The notes beneath the pieces are model-generated. The model was not told the DNA's origin. It ran no database searches and was given only the letters and a program-made list of their open reading frames with translations. Below, piece after piece: positions 24,804 to 36,023 of a stretch of DNA of 64,000 nucleotides. The translations under genes and the position numbers were made by a program. Every line of letters begins with the position of its first letter. The first letter of the stretch is position 1. This DNA comes from Tilletiopsis washingtonensis (lineage: Eukaryota > Basidiomycota > Exobasidiomycetes > Entylomatales): NCBI RefSeq assembly GCF_003144115.1, contig NW_020312001.1:69852-133851 (forward strand). The letters are read 5' to 3'.

Positions 24804-26321
24804 TTAGAAGATGGCAACCATGTTGGCGGGCGATGACACGCCGCCGGGCACTGGAGGGAACGACGTTAGTGAGGAGGCACGACTGAGCGGCTATTCCGCA
24901 CTCACGGCGTAGCGGTGCAGCTGTGAGGAAGAAGGACCAGCGGCCGAGGCGCTCGCACGTCTCGCTGAGAGACTCGAGGTCGAGCATCTTGCCTGTGCGC
25001 CAGACATCAGCACGGTGTCATTGGGAGGGATCGGCGAGACTGACCGATTGGCATGCCCCACATCGCCAGCAGCCACTCGTGTAGCCAGAGCGTGTCTGCT
25101 GCATTCAAGGGTCAGCAACACGACAGTGCTGACGTCGCTCGTCCTCACTCACATCCGGTTGCTGGCCGCACCTCCCAGTCCATTGCGTCGCCCGCCACGA
25201 GGCTGCAAAGCTTGCGTCAGCACTCGATGCGCATTAGGCAGACGCTGTACTCACGCAAAGTGCGAGTCCCACAGCCAGCGCCTGACTTCCTCTGAGTTCT
25301 GCACGCCGATGCTGCCCTCTTGCCCTCGAACGCCCTTGGCGCGCTCCTCGATGCTGGCCGTCTCATACCACGCCGTGAAGCCAGTGCGCACAAAGAGGAT
25401 GTCGGCAGGTCGCAGCTCTGTGCCCTGCGCCTTGGCGCAGGCCAAGAGGTCCGAGAGAGGGATGGCATGCGCAGAGGTGGCGGACGGCACGCTCTGGCCC
25501 GGATGTGTGCGGGCGTACCAGCTGTACCAGTCGAGGAGCACGCCGCGGCCGGCGATGCCGCCTGCATCGCACCTTGGAAGAAGACGCGGATCAGCATTGA
25601 GAGGCGAGGTAGGAGGCAGCGCCACCGACCAGGCATGTGTGCCGTTCTGCGTCACCGCTTCTTTGCCGCTCCGGGCGGCGTCCACGGGCGACGTGCGGAA
25701 GTCACGGTGATGCAAGCCGCTACAGGGGCCAAAGCGTCAGATGGCGCCCACTGGAAAGCAAATGCTGTTGCTTACTTGTAGTACAGGCCGTCCTTGCGGA
25801 AGCCAGCATGGCGGGCAGACTCAAGTCGAGATCCGCCCTGAGGGCTGGAGGATTAGCGGGGCAATGAAAGACCTCGCAGGCCCTGGACTGACCTGAGATG
25901 GCAAAGACAGCTGCGTGCGATGCGTCAGCGACCACCAGCACGGAATCGTCGGCCTGAGCTCACCTTCTGGGCGTTGCTGTGCGACGCTCCTGAGTGAATG
26001 ATCTGTGGACGCCGTGAGCTTGGTGTCCGCAATCCGGTTCTCAAAACTCACCTCATGAGACAGCTCCGCACCCTGATGGTCTGCGCCCGCAGGCCGGTCC
26101 AGGCTCCAGTCAAGCTGCACGCGCTCTCCCGTCCTGATCTCCGCGCCGGCAGCCTTGGCCGCATTGGCCGCAGTCAGGAAGTTGAGCGTGCCCAGCTCGT
26201 CCTTCTGCCCATCGACATCGAATAGACCCCAGGCACAGCCGTGCGGCTGACCGGCCACGCGCGGCAGATCATCCCAGCTCGGCGCGCGCGCAGCGTCGTA
26301 TGTGGGGTTGCGCGACTTCAT
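24804..26321 (-). CDS. Putative cyclase (kynurenine formamidase-like, PF04199), in frame with DCP1
   Basis: Metal-dependent hydrolase family; the substrate is unknown for this fungal branch. In transcription order the exons are 26321-26052, 26002-25964, 25910-25893, 25837-25776, 25719-25255, 25202-25153, 25098-25045, 24992-24906 and 24850-24804, giving 363 residues if it starts at the Met at 26321. Family blocks: GLFDVDGQKDELGTLNFLT, the SQGGSRLESARHAGF block, GIAGRGVLLDWYSW, EEVRRWLWDSHFA, LHEWLLAMWGMPIG, and the terminal PGGVSSPANMVAIF. Where fungal relatives usually read WDGLRH this has LESARH, so the usual Asp is replaced. An 18-base exon encodes LSLPSQ. There is no stop codon between this and the DCP1 frame upstream. 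Confidence 0.85.
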
Positions 26322-27701
26322 TGGCGTGAGCGTTGCGTGGCCGCGAAGCGAGTGCCGCCGCGCTCGTGGAGGCGCGGCTGCGGGTGCAGGCGCCGAGGGA
26401 GCAGGCTTGGCGCCGTTGGCGCTGTTGCCGAACAGCGCGTCAAGAGAGAGCTTCTGGCCCGCTTGCTGCACAGCAGACGAGAGCGACGAGGCAGCGGGCG
26501 CAGTCGGCACGGTTGCACTGCTTGAGCCGCCATTCGAGGGCGGCGCGGCAGCCTTGCCGATGCCGAGCAGGGCGAGAAGGCCAGCGGCAGATGGCGCTTC
26601 TCTCTGTGTCGGCTCAGTCGGCGCTGCAGACTCTGTCGGCGCCGAAGAGGAGCCGGCTTGTGACGGCAGTGTCGGCTCAGGAAGCGCGGATGCCGGCGGT
26701 GCTTGGGACTGCGGCGCAGCACCACCAGAGAAGATGTCGTCGAGCAACGACGAGCTACCGGTCATGTTCGAAGACGGCGGAGCATGAGGCGAAGCGCCAT
26801 TGCCGTTCAGCGACGCCTTCTGAAACATCGAATCGAGCAGCGATAGGCCGCTCGGCTGCGCCGGCGGGGCAGGCTCGCTTGGCTGCGATGAAGAAGCAGC
26901 GCTCGCTGCAGGCGCGCCAAAGAGATCATCGAGACTGATCGCCTGCTTGGCCGACGCAGCTGTGCCATTCGTCTGCGGCGCTGGTGGCGCGGCGACACCT
27001 GCTGCGCTCGCGATCGATGGTGCACCGGAGAGCATCTGCGGCATCTGCTGCAGCCTGTTGCCGAGCCGTGTCAGCGCAGCTCCTGAGGCAACATTGCGCT
27101 CTGACGCTGTCGTCGCGGACCCGCCCTCGCTCTGACGGCTCCACCATACAGCCCTACTCACTTGATCATCTGCTCGCCGACTGTAGCCCGCTGTGTCTGC
27201 TCAAAGACCCAGATGCCGTAGATCTCCTCCTCGCGCCCCTCCTCCTCCTCCTCGTCATCATCTTCGCTCGCGGGCCGATAGATGATGAACTCGGACGTGA
27301 GCTCGAGGTCGTCGTCGAGACTGAGCGCAGCGGAAAAGTTCTCGACGCCGTTGCGGTTCATGATGAAGAAGCCGTACGAGGGCGCCGCGTTGCTGCATCG
27401 CAACGGGGTGAGAGGCGCTGCGGGCTACTCTGGCGCTGAGGCTCACCGGCGGTATAGGAACATTGGGCCTTCAATGCCCGTCTTGGCCTGAACAGAAGCG
27501 AGACGTAGCACATCAGCACCTGTCCCGACAGCGCGCCACACTGGGCAGTGCGTCGTCTCAGGCGCCGCCGGCACGCACCCAGCCATCATCAGTGTGCTCG
27601 TACAGCACGACGAAGGACGCCGACTCGAGAATGTCGTCGATGGATGCATCGTGGCGCCGCAGCACCTTCATGTTGAAGGCGAGACGAGCGGAGGCGTCCA
27701 T
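26322..27701 (-). CDS. DCP1: mRNA-decapping enzyme subunit Dcp1, EVH1 domain plus motif-rich tail
   Basis: Activator of the Dcp2 decapping enzyme in cytoplasmic mRNA decay. Exons in order: 27701-27579, 27487-27447, 27392-27162, then 27054 running on without a stop. The EVH1 fold is covered by residues 1-132: NMKVLRRHD, ASFVVLYE, GIEGPMFLYRR, YGFFIMNRNGVENF, IYGIWVFEQTQR. The roughly 244 residues after it are Ala/Pro/Ser-rich and carry spaced hydrophobic motifs (SLDDLF, SLLDSMF, SLLDDIF, LLALLG, SLDALF). The intron 27161-27055 has a GCTGAC branch point and restores the Lys codon. The frame continues directly into the cyclase Met at 26321, predicting a 739-residue fusion. Feature end is where the cyclase begins, not a stop. 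Confidence 0.88.
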
Positions 27702-28119
27702 GATGGCGCAGTCTAGGCAAGCGGGGGCTGTGAATGCAAGAGCAGAGGGAGTGTGGAGGAGAAGCAAGCGGCGCCCGCAGCTCGCAGGAGCAGACAGAGC
27801 AGGTGGTTCGTGCGCGCCGCGCCCGGCGCGCGGAATCTTCTCGCGCACTCGACTGCTGCAGCCGCCCCTCCCTCGTCCCCCTCCTCACACCGCAGCCCAG
27901 GAGCTTCACCTGTGACGCAGTCAATGATGCAGCCGGAAAGAGAACTCCTCGAGGGCAGCTAGAGCTATGTGAGCGAACTCAATCGCTGGCACGGCAGAAG
28001 ACGTTCCTGAAGTCTTGCTGCACTTCGGCTCACGCCCGCGCATCCCTCCGCTCTGTGCAGGTCGTCCTTCAGACAAAGCGACTGGTGACGCAGAGTCGGG
28101 CCCGTCCAGGACCCTCCTC
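27702..28119. other. Intergenic region MSH1-DCP1
   Basis: Tandem arrangement on the minus strand: the MSH1 3' end and the DCP1 promoter. No element was recognised. Confidence 0.5.
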
Positions 28120-31100
28120 TCAAGCTGCATTGCCAAAAGCAGCCGCGACCTGCTCTGTTGCCAGCCTAGCGTCGAGCGCAAGCATGCGTCGCTCGCCACC
28201 GGCCAGGCGCAGCGCCGCGCCGCGCGCTTGCGGCTGCTCCTTGTCTTGGGCCAGCCAGGCCAGCGTCGCTCGAGCCACATCGAGTGCTGCTGGAGGCATC
28301 TCGGCCAACGCGGCTACTTGTAGCCCGTGCGACTCGCGGTTCACGCCGCGGCGCAGTCGGTGGCAGTAGGCGAGCGAGCCGTCCTGCGGGCGCAGGTTGC
28401 AGCAGCGATAGCGTCAGCTCTTTGCCTCCGGCCGACCATCGCCTAGGGCACTCACCGACAGCTCCTCCATGTCGCTGCAGTAGAAGTCGACATGCGGGAA
28501 GAGACGTGCGCGGCGCTCCTCCTGCGCCCAGCCGAGCATGTCGGCGAGCTCGTGCAGGTGCGTGGCAAAGAGCGTGCGGCACGCGTTGGTGTGGTAGAGG
28601 TGGTGCAGCGTGGCAAACGCCAGCGCCACGCCCGTCTCCGTCGTCGTGCCGCGCCCGATCTCATCGGCAATGACGAGGCTGCGCGGCGTGGCGCGCCGCA
28701 GAATCTCGCTCGTCTCGGCCATCTCCACCATGAAGGTGGAGCGGTCGCGCGAGACGTCGTCGCGCGCCCCTACGCGAGAGAAGACACGGTCGACGATGCC
28801 CAGCCGCGCTGCACGCGCCGGCACGAAGGAGCCGCACTGCGCCAGAATGGCGAGCAGCGCCGCGTGTCGCAGATACGTGCTCTTGCCGCCCATGTTCGGG
28901 CCGCTGATGACGTGCAGGCGCGAGGTCGGCGACAGCGACACGTTGTTGGGCGTGAAGAGGCGCTGCTGCTCCAGCAGGCCCAGCTCGACGCCAAGATGCC
29001 GGCCGTCGTGCACGTCAAAGTCGCGCGAGTCGTCTACGACTGGACGCACGAGGTTGAGCTCCTGCGCCAGGTGCGCAAAGCCAAGCAGCGTGTCGAGCTC
29101 GTCGATGAAGCGCACATTGCGGCGCAGGGCTGCCGCCTCAACGAGCACGTCTTGCCGCAGGCGCTGCAGCTCGAGTGTCTCGAGGCGCCGCAGCTCGGCC
29201 TCCATGCGGGTGAGGCGTGAGCCGATCTGCGTCCAGTCGGGATGGTAGAAGGTGCGCGTGGTGCGGCCGCGGTAGGCAGGGTTCAGCTCAGCCTCGGGCT
29301 GCGGGCCAGTCTTGCGCGCCCGAGCGGTGTCGTTGAAGTGCACCACGAAGCCTTGACCGAGCAGAAACTTGAGCGACACGCGATCGCCATAGCGCTCGCG
29401 CAAAGTGTCCTCCAGCGTCCGCGCAGCGAGACGAAGCGATGTATACTCTGCTGTGGCCGCCGCAAGCGCCTTGGACGCACTGAGCTGTAGTCAGCAGGGA
29501 GGGTCGTGGTGCGCAAGAGAGACGGGACACTCACCCAGGACGGATGAGATGCTCGAACGGCGCTCCCCAGTGCGTCGGCCGCTCCACCACCGCGTCCTTT
29601 CCTGCGCGCTTGCGGCTCTTCGGAGGCGCGTCCTCGCCCACTGTATCGCGAGCAAGATCTCCGAGTACCTCCTCCTCCGTCTCGCGCGCCAGCGCCTCCT
29701 GACTGCGCATGCGCCGCTCCACGACAGCCTCGTCCATCGCCTCGACGAGCCGCGTGCCGAGCGCCGAGAGAGAGCGAAAACGCGAGATCATGGTACGCAG
29801 CGGCGCCCAGCCGTCTTCTGCGTCCGCGCCACCGTCGGCTTCCTGCCGCAGCAGCTCGACGACGCGCTCGCACATGACGATAAAGTCGCGGACTTCGAGC
29901 AGGTCCTGCTCGTCGTTGCGGCCCGTCGAGATGCGCTGCAGGCCGCGCGACACATCGCCTGCGCCGCGCCGCAGCAAGAGGCGCAGATCCTCGCGCAGGA
30001 AGGTATGCGAGAGGAAGAGCGCCACAAGTGCTTGCCGACGGTGAATAACGTCGAGTGAGGTACTCGGCGCCGCTGCAGAAGTGGTCAGCCGACGGTCACG
30101 CGAGCATGTGCGGCCAACACTCACTCAGCCACTGTCCCAGCAGCCGAGCGCCGCCCTTGGTGACGGTGCGGCGCACGACGGAGAGCAGGCTGCCGCGCGT
30201 GCCGCCGCCCTCTCGCATGCCCTCGCGGATCTCGAGCGCAGCCAGCGTGTTGGCGTCGATGAGCATGCTCTCCTCGCGCTCCCGATGCGTCGGGCCATCG
30301 CGCGCAATAGCCTCGACACCGCCGCTGGGCAAGCTCAGAAGGCGCGCCCGCAGATGTTCCGTGAGGTGCGCAACGGCAATCTTTTCGGCGTCGACGGCAT
30401 GGCTGTCGATGGCGGCCGGTGCGCAGAGCGAGACATGCACGAGACGGCGGTCGACGGCCTCCCACAGCGGGCTGCCGTCCGGCTCGAGAAATTCGCCCAG
30501 CTGCACAGCAGCAGCACTGCCAGCCGCGTGCTCGGACTGACGCAGGCCGCGGTCAAAGGCGCCGCTCGCGAGCACGATCTCCGAGGGCCCGATGCGCGCC
30601 ACTTCATCGCGCAGGCTCTCCGCGTCCGGGCAGGTCGTCGTGAAGAAGTCGGCTGTGCTGACGTCAAGCCAGGCGAGGCCGATGCCGACGGGCGTCTTGG
30701 CGACGGCGAGAATCCAATTGCTGCTGAACGGATCGAGGAAGCGCTCGTCGATGAGCGTGCCGGGACTGACGACGCGCGTGACGCGCCGGGTGATCTGCAC
30801 CTCCTCGTTGAGTCGTCGTCTTGCAGCAGCTGTGGCGCCTTCGGCCGCACTGGATACCTCGCGGAACTCGTCGCAGATGGCCACGAGCCGGCCATGGTCC
30901 TGCACCAAGAGCTTGAGATACTTTTCCAGCTGCCCGAGCGGAAAGCCGGCCATGGGCACGGTGCGCCCGCCCCAGGAGCGTGACGCCAGCTTGATGCCGA
31001 GCAACGCCGCGAGCGGCGGAGCCTGATCGAAGTATGACTGCGACCCAGAAGTCTCAGCGCCGGACAGCAGGTGACTGAGGGAGGGAGCGAGCTCTCACCT

Positions 31101-31757
31101 CGTAGAAGCCGCCCACGCGCGTCAGCAGCAGGCACGACGGGAAGCTCGCCAAGTTCCGGAGCACGTCCTTGGCCAGCGGCGGCCATGGCTGTCCTTGCGC
31201 TGTGCCAGTGCATCAGCGAGTGCCGCGGTGGGAGGACAGGGAGGGCCACACTCACGTCCTAGCTGGTCGATCATCGGCACCTCTTCTGGCGGCAGCTCGG
31301 CCGGATCCTCGAGCATGCCTGGCCCGCCGCCCGGCTCTGCCGAAGCGTCCATCGCCTCAGCACCCAGATGACTGTCCATCAGACTCGGCGGTATTGATGC
31401 GTCCAGCCGCTGCGTGCCAGTGGGGCCCGATCCCGCCAGCTGTGCTGCCTCGCTGTGCGCGGTGGCCGCGGGTATCGGCTTCTTGCCTGCGCTGGCTGCA
31501 CGTCGCGTTCGCTTGGGCGCCGCACCGACCGGCTGCCACGGCGGCAGCGGCGCAGCGCCATCGAATGCGACAGGCAGCTCGTCGTAGCGCTTCTTCTCGC
31601 GCGTCACACCGCAGCGTGCCGAGACCGCGAGCGAGCGTGCGGGCGCCGCACCCATGAGCACGCGCCGGCGGCATGCCGCCGCCCACGCTGGCAGCCGCCG
31701 GGCCGAGGAGGACGCCAGCAGCACAGCGGCAAGCGGCGCACTCGAGTGCTGCAGCAT
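28120..31757 (-). CDS. MSH1: Mitochondrial MutS homolog Msh1
   Basis: DNA mismatch-recognition ATPase acting on mitochondrial DNA. Exons in order: 31757-31256, 31193-31099, 31037-30125, 30072-29535, 29479-28456, 28383-28120, giving 1111 residues. The N-terminus is Arg/Ala/Ser-rich with no acids for about 35 residues, fitting a mitochondrial presequence. Domain I holds TRVGGFYE and SYFDQA, the mismatch-binding FYE motif. The Walker [10 protein letters not shown] lies near residue 875, followed by [19 protein letters not shown] and FATHLHEL. The FYE motif and the presequence point to Msh1 rather than Msh2-6. The DCP1 gene follows it on the same strand. Confidence 0.93.
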
Positions 31758-32022
31758 AGCTGCGGCTGTGCAAGATGTGCGGGAAGAGCGCAGAGAAAAG
31801 GGGTGTGGTGGGAGGGAAGAGAGGCGAATCCGGGGGGACGCGGGGCTTCATGAAGCGCGAAACGCGCGCGCTTTCTTCTCGCGCGGAATCGGGAGCGGCT
31901 GTCCTGCGGCCCGATGCTGATGAGCGCACATTCGAGTGTCAAGCAGCGTCCTCTCCAGCACTCAGTGGCCTGTGAGGCTACTCGACGAGGTGGCAGGTCT
32001 ATTGCATTGCAGTTTCTGTGTT

Positions 32023-33617
32023 CTAGAGCTGCTTCTTTGCCCAGCTCGCCAGAGCGCCAACGCCCTTCTTGGCATACTCGCGCGCTCTGTCCTTCGGCTC
32101 CTTGCCTCCTCCTCCATAGTGCTCCTTCGGCAGCGGACACGGCTTGCCACCCTGGTCGTCATCCTCCGCCTCAGCGCCGAGGCGTAAGCGCTTGTTCAGC
32201 TGCGGCCGGCCAGGCAAGATCGGCGTGCCGTCGTTGCCCCATTCGAGACGATGCACACACATGTGTCGCGGGCCCTCGAAGTGCGTCAGCGAGTGGAATA
32301 CGAGGAAGTCGTGCCCCTCAACGCCGCGCACGATGCACTGGCCGCCCGGACCCAGCACGCCGCGCTGCTCGTCGGTCCAGAGGAAGGGGTGGTCTGAGGC
32401 TTTGTAGGGCCCGAACATCGACGAGGACTTGGCGTAGCCGATCGCGTAGCCGCCTGTTGTGAAGGTGCCGGAGGAGTAGAAGAGGGTGTACGTACGGCTC
32501 GGCGCGTGGTACGTGAGATACGGGCCCTCGAGGAGGCCGTGCTGCCACTCCATCGTCGGCGCAAGCAGCGGCTTGCGCGGGCCCTCCTACAGTGGGTTGA
32601 GCATCGATCAGCATGGTCTCAATCGAATACAACCCCGCAACATGCGCTCACGAAGCGCAGGCCATCCTCGGTCAGCGGCTGGATCCAGAGCTGTGTCTTC
32701 TTCGTGTACATCTGTCCGTCCTCGTCGTTCTTGTACACGAGGTAGCGCTTGCCGTTCTCCTGCGGGTTCTCAAACGGCTGGACGGCAGTAGTGTGAGCGC
32801 GCGTACGAGCCTTCAGAGAAGACACGACGCACCTGCGCATCGAGAGAGCCGCTGGGCTGACGGAAGTCGAAGAGTCAGCAAGAGCGTATCAAAATCTCCG
32901 GATTCTGGCAGACTAACGATGTCGACGAGCGGGCCATCTCCAACCAGCTTGAAGGGGCCCAGTGGACTCTCGGCTGAACGCATTGGGAGTGCATCAGCAG
33001 GGCGTCACATCGGAGCAAGGGACACGCGCGACCACGCACAGTATGCAGTGCAGATGCCCTGTCCGTCGATCGCCTTGATGCCGCACGTCGTGTACATCAG
33101 ATAGCCTGGTCGTCCGCCCGGTGCGCGAATTACCTACTCGGAGCCCATCAGCCTCGGATCTGCACAGACAGCACAGAGTTCCTCGTGCTGCTGGCCGGTG
33201 GCCCTATCAGTATCCCGAGCCGCACTCACCTCAGGCGCCCACCACCAGCCGCCCTCGCGGATCCAGTCGGGAAACGGACCGGGCAGCGCGTCCTCGTGGT
33301 CAGAGTCCCAGGAGCAAAAGTCCTTAGAGCTGAACACCTGGATGCTGCGGCAGCGAAGCGTGAGCCTCTGCGGCAGCACCAAACGGACGTAGCGCCGCAG
33401 GTGGGGCCTCAGAGAGCATGCACGCACTTCTTGCCGTTGCCATTCGTGGCGTACGCGTACCACGTGCTGCTGGCCTCGTCGTAGAAGACGCCTGGGTCAG
33501 GCGAGTCGACGGGAATGACCGCTGGGAAGCAGGCCGAGATGAGCTGAAAGTGCGAGAGCAGCCGGGAGAGCAGTGTCACGCACGGTTCTGGTAGCCGAGA
33601 TGCTCGTGTGCGGGCAT
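32023..33617 (-). CDS. Glycoside hydrolase family 43 protein, no signal peptide
   Basis: Five-bladed beta-propeller glycosidase, beta-xylosidase or arabinofuranosidase class. The start at 33617 (MPAHEHLGYQN) splices to PVIPVDSPDPGVFYD, which contains the catalytic base Asp in PDPG. The other expected carboxylates are the Asp of GSLDAQ and the Glu of LLEGPYL. Visible exons in order begin 33617-33584, 33521-33428, then one coding NIQVFSSKDF to WWWAPE, a 19-base exon at 33150-33132, one coding YLMYTTCGIKAIDG, and a 24-base exon coding PSGSLDAQ. The remainder ends at 32023. No hydrophobic leader is present, unlike most fungal GH43 enzymes, so it may act inside the cell on imported oligosaccharides. 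The substrate is undetermined. Confidence 0.88.
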
Positions 33618-34295
33618 GCTGGATGCAGAGAGCGAGGCGAGGTTGAATGTGGTGGTGGGATGGGAAGAGGAGGAGTAGGCGCGGACTGCCAACAGGGGCC
33701 CGCCCGCGACGCCAGGCCCGTGGTGCCAAATCGGGCTCAGCTCTGACGCACGCCGTGCTGCCGCGCCTCTCCTCCTCCGCATCCCGGCGTGCAGCTAGCA
33801 CCTCTTTCTCTCCTCTCAGAGCAATTATGACGCCCTCATTCCAGTCTGCGACCTCTGCGGCCGCGCAAAGTGGACGTAGCACGTCAGCGAGGAACGCATC
33901 CGCCCAAAAAGGGGAGAAGGTGCACCTCCACATCAGCCGCGCGGCGCGCTCCGTGCTGGCCCGTGCACTCTTCGCCGCCTCGAGACGCTCCTCGCCCGGC
34001 CGCTGCTCGCCGTCCTCTTGCCGCTGGAGAAAGACTTTTGCTGCCGAAAAGGAGAGGATCTCATGGGGGTGACAATGCTGCAAGCATGACGGAGTGTGGC
34101 TGTGACAGGAGGGCACGGCGATCTGCGGTCAACGCGCTGCGCGTCTGCGGTACGCAATGGCGCAACCGGCTCGACGTGCTTCGGTGACGTCGAGCCAGAT
34201 CTCGGCGACTGAGGCTTCCCGCTCGTCGGCCTACTTGAGCAGCGGCCTCCCGCCTTTTCCCTTCACGCACCCACATCCACACAGCTCCAGCAAAC
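33618..34295. other. Divergent promoter region, GH43 and YMR090W-like gene
   Basis: 678 bases between divergent starts. No conserved regulatory element or small gene was recognised. Confidence 0.5.
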
Positions 34296-35275
34296 ATGAC
34301 CACGCCTCTCAAGTTCTTCATCATCGGCGGGCACGGCAAGGTTGCTCTCTCCCTGACCTCTCAGGCGCTTGCGCGCGGCCATTCCGTCGTGTCGCAGATC
34401 CGGCAGAAGGCGCACATCAGCGACCTGCCCGAGGGCACGCAGCCGCTGGTGGAGAGCATCGAGGAGACGGAGCAGGCACGCCTCATGCAGCTCCTCGACG
34501 AGCACCAGCCCAACGTCGTCGTCTTCGCTGCCGGCGCCGGAGGCAAGGGCGGAGAGGAACGCACGTGGGCCGTCGATCGCGATGCGGCGATCCGGGTGAG
34601 TGGCGCCAGAGCGGAGATGCAGAGCAGAGAAAGCAGCTGCGGCGGTGGCGGGACCAGCTTGCCTCCTATTCACGCGCTGATCACCTCTCACGCAAAGGTC
34701 TTCGATGCCCTAGAGCACTCCAAGCTCGCCAGCTCGGCCTCCTTCCGCCGCCTGCTCGTCGTCTCGGCCATCGACGTGCGTGGCGCGGACAAGAGCGCGC
34801 CGGAGTGGTATGGCGACAAGGAGTGAGTTTGCGGCGCACGAGAGGTGCCCGAGGCATGGGTTCTGACAGAGCTTGCTGCAGCTTCGAGACGGCGAAGCGC
34901 ATGCGTGATGTTCTGGGCACGTACATGGTACGTCGTGCCTCGACCCTCGTCTGGTTCTCTGCTCATTCCTCTGCACAGGCGGCAAAGCACGCCGCCGACG
35001 TCTCGCTCTCCACGCGCACGTCGTTCCCGTGGCTCGTGCTGCGTCCGTCTCGTCTGCTCGACGACCCCGGCACGGCGCGTGTCTCCCTCGCGGCACACAC
35101 GACGATCTCGGAGCCCGTGCGCCGCGAGGATGTGGCGCATACGCTGCTGCAGCTCGCAGAGCTCGAGAAGGGCAAGGGTGACGGCCAGATGTGGAACTTA
35201 ACGCAGGGAGAAACAGAGATCGGAGCGGCGGTCAAGGAGGCGGCGGAGCGTAACAGGACGGACTGGGTCGGCTAG
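34296..35275 (+). CDS. NAD(P)-binding Rossmann protein, YMR090W-like
   Basis: Atypical short-chain dehydrogenase of unknown substrate. Exons 34296-34595, 34698-34822, 34882-34927 and 34979-35275 give 255 residues. The nucleotide-binding loop is IIGGHGKVA. VVFAAGAGGKGGEERTWAVD followed by DAAIRVFDALE, LLVVSAIDVRG and the later REDVAHTLLQL match yeast YMR090W closely. The catalytic Tyr/Lys pair of classical SDRs is not evident, as in that family. The first intron (102 bases, no stop) would keep the frame if retained, but the conserved register supports removal. Confidence 0.87.
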
Positions 35276-36023
35276 AGGCTGCTCGTCACCGCTGCGAGGC
35301 AATGAGATGCATCGAGATCGCAGGCTGTAGAAGGCACTCGAGCTGCCTGCCGTGAGGACCGCTGCGGTGAATAGCGATCTCTGAGGAGCACGGAACGCGA
35401 GATCCGAGGCGGGCAAGATGAGGTTTGGCATGCGGGGGCAGGGGCGTCTCCACCTCCGCTCTGACGCTGCCCGCCGCACCGCTGCTCAGGAGGCAGCTGC
35501 CGCAGCCATCGGTTCTTCGTGCGCGCACGTCGCATGTGGCCCGAATTGGGCTTCCAGAGGGGCAATCGTGTGCCTTGATCAGGGAGTTCATCCGGCCATC
35601 AAGAATCAACTCTCGGGCCGACGTTCCCGGGCGCGCTAGCTCGTTCCCCATTCCGCGCCGCACCCCGCCATAAGAAGCGGGCCGTGCGCTGTGCGCGTTC
35701 TTCCGCTCCACACCCTCTCCACGTCCGCCTTCCCTCCGCTTGCGCCTGCCCGTCTCCCCGCTCTCGTCCTGCTTCTGCCGCTCTTGCACTCGCGGCGTGC
35801 GCTGCAACAGCTCGGCCGGCGTCTGGCACCGCAGCTTGTTGCACAGCGCTCCTCCGAGCAGCCGGCGCGCGCCTCTTGCTTGCGTGCAGCTTGCCGAGGC
35901 TCGCGAGCGCGCCTCACAAGCGCCGCTCAGGTCCCCTCTGCTCTTTCGCTCCGTCACGACACTCTCCCTGCTTCATCCCCACGAGCCTTCGCCCCACTAC
36001 CTCTGCGCCACGCCTCGCCCACC
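35276..36023. other. Intergenic region before BPL1
   Basis: The 3' end of the NAD(P)-binding gene and the BPL1 promoter. A pyrimidine-rich leader lies at about 35700-36020. The open frame reaching back to 35691 is ignored because protein similarity begins at 36024. Confidence 0.5.

Noticed and set aside
27130-27161. Alternative 32-base DCP1 intron
   Set aside because: Too short and without a branch point; the 107-base intron 27161-27055 has a branch point and keeps the Lys codon.
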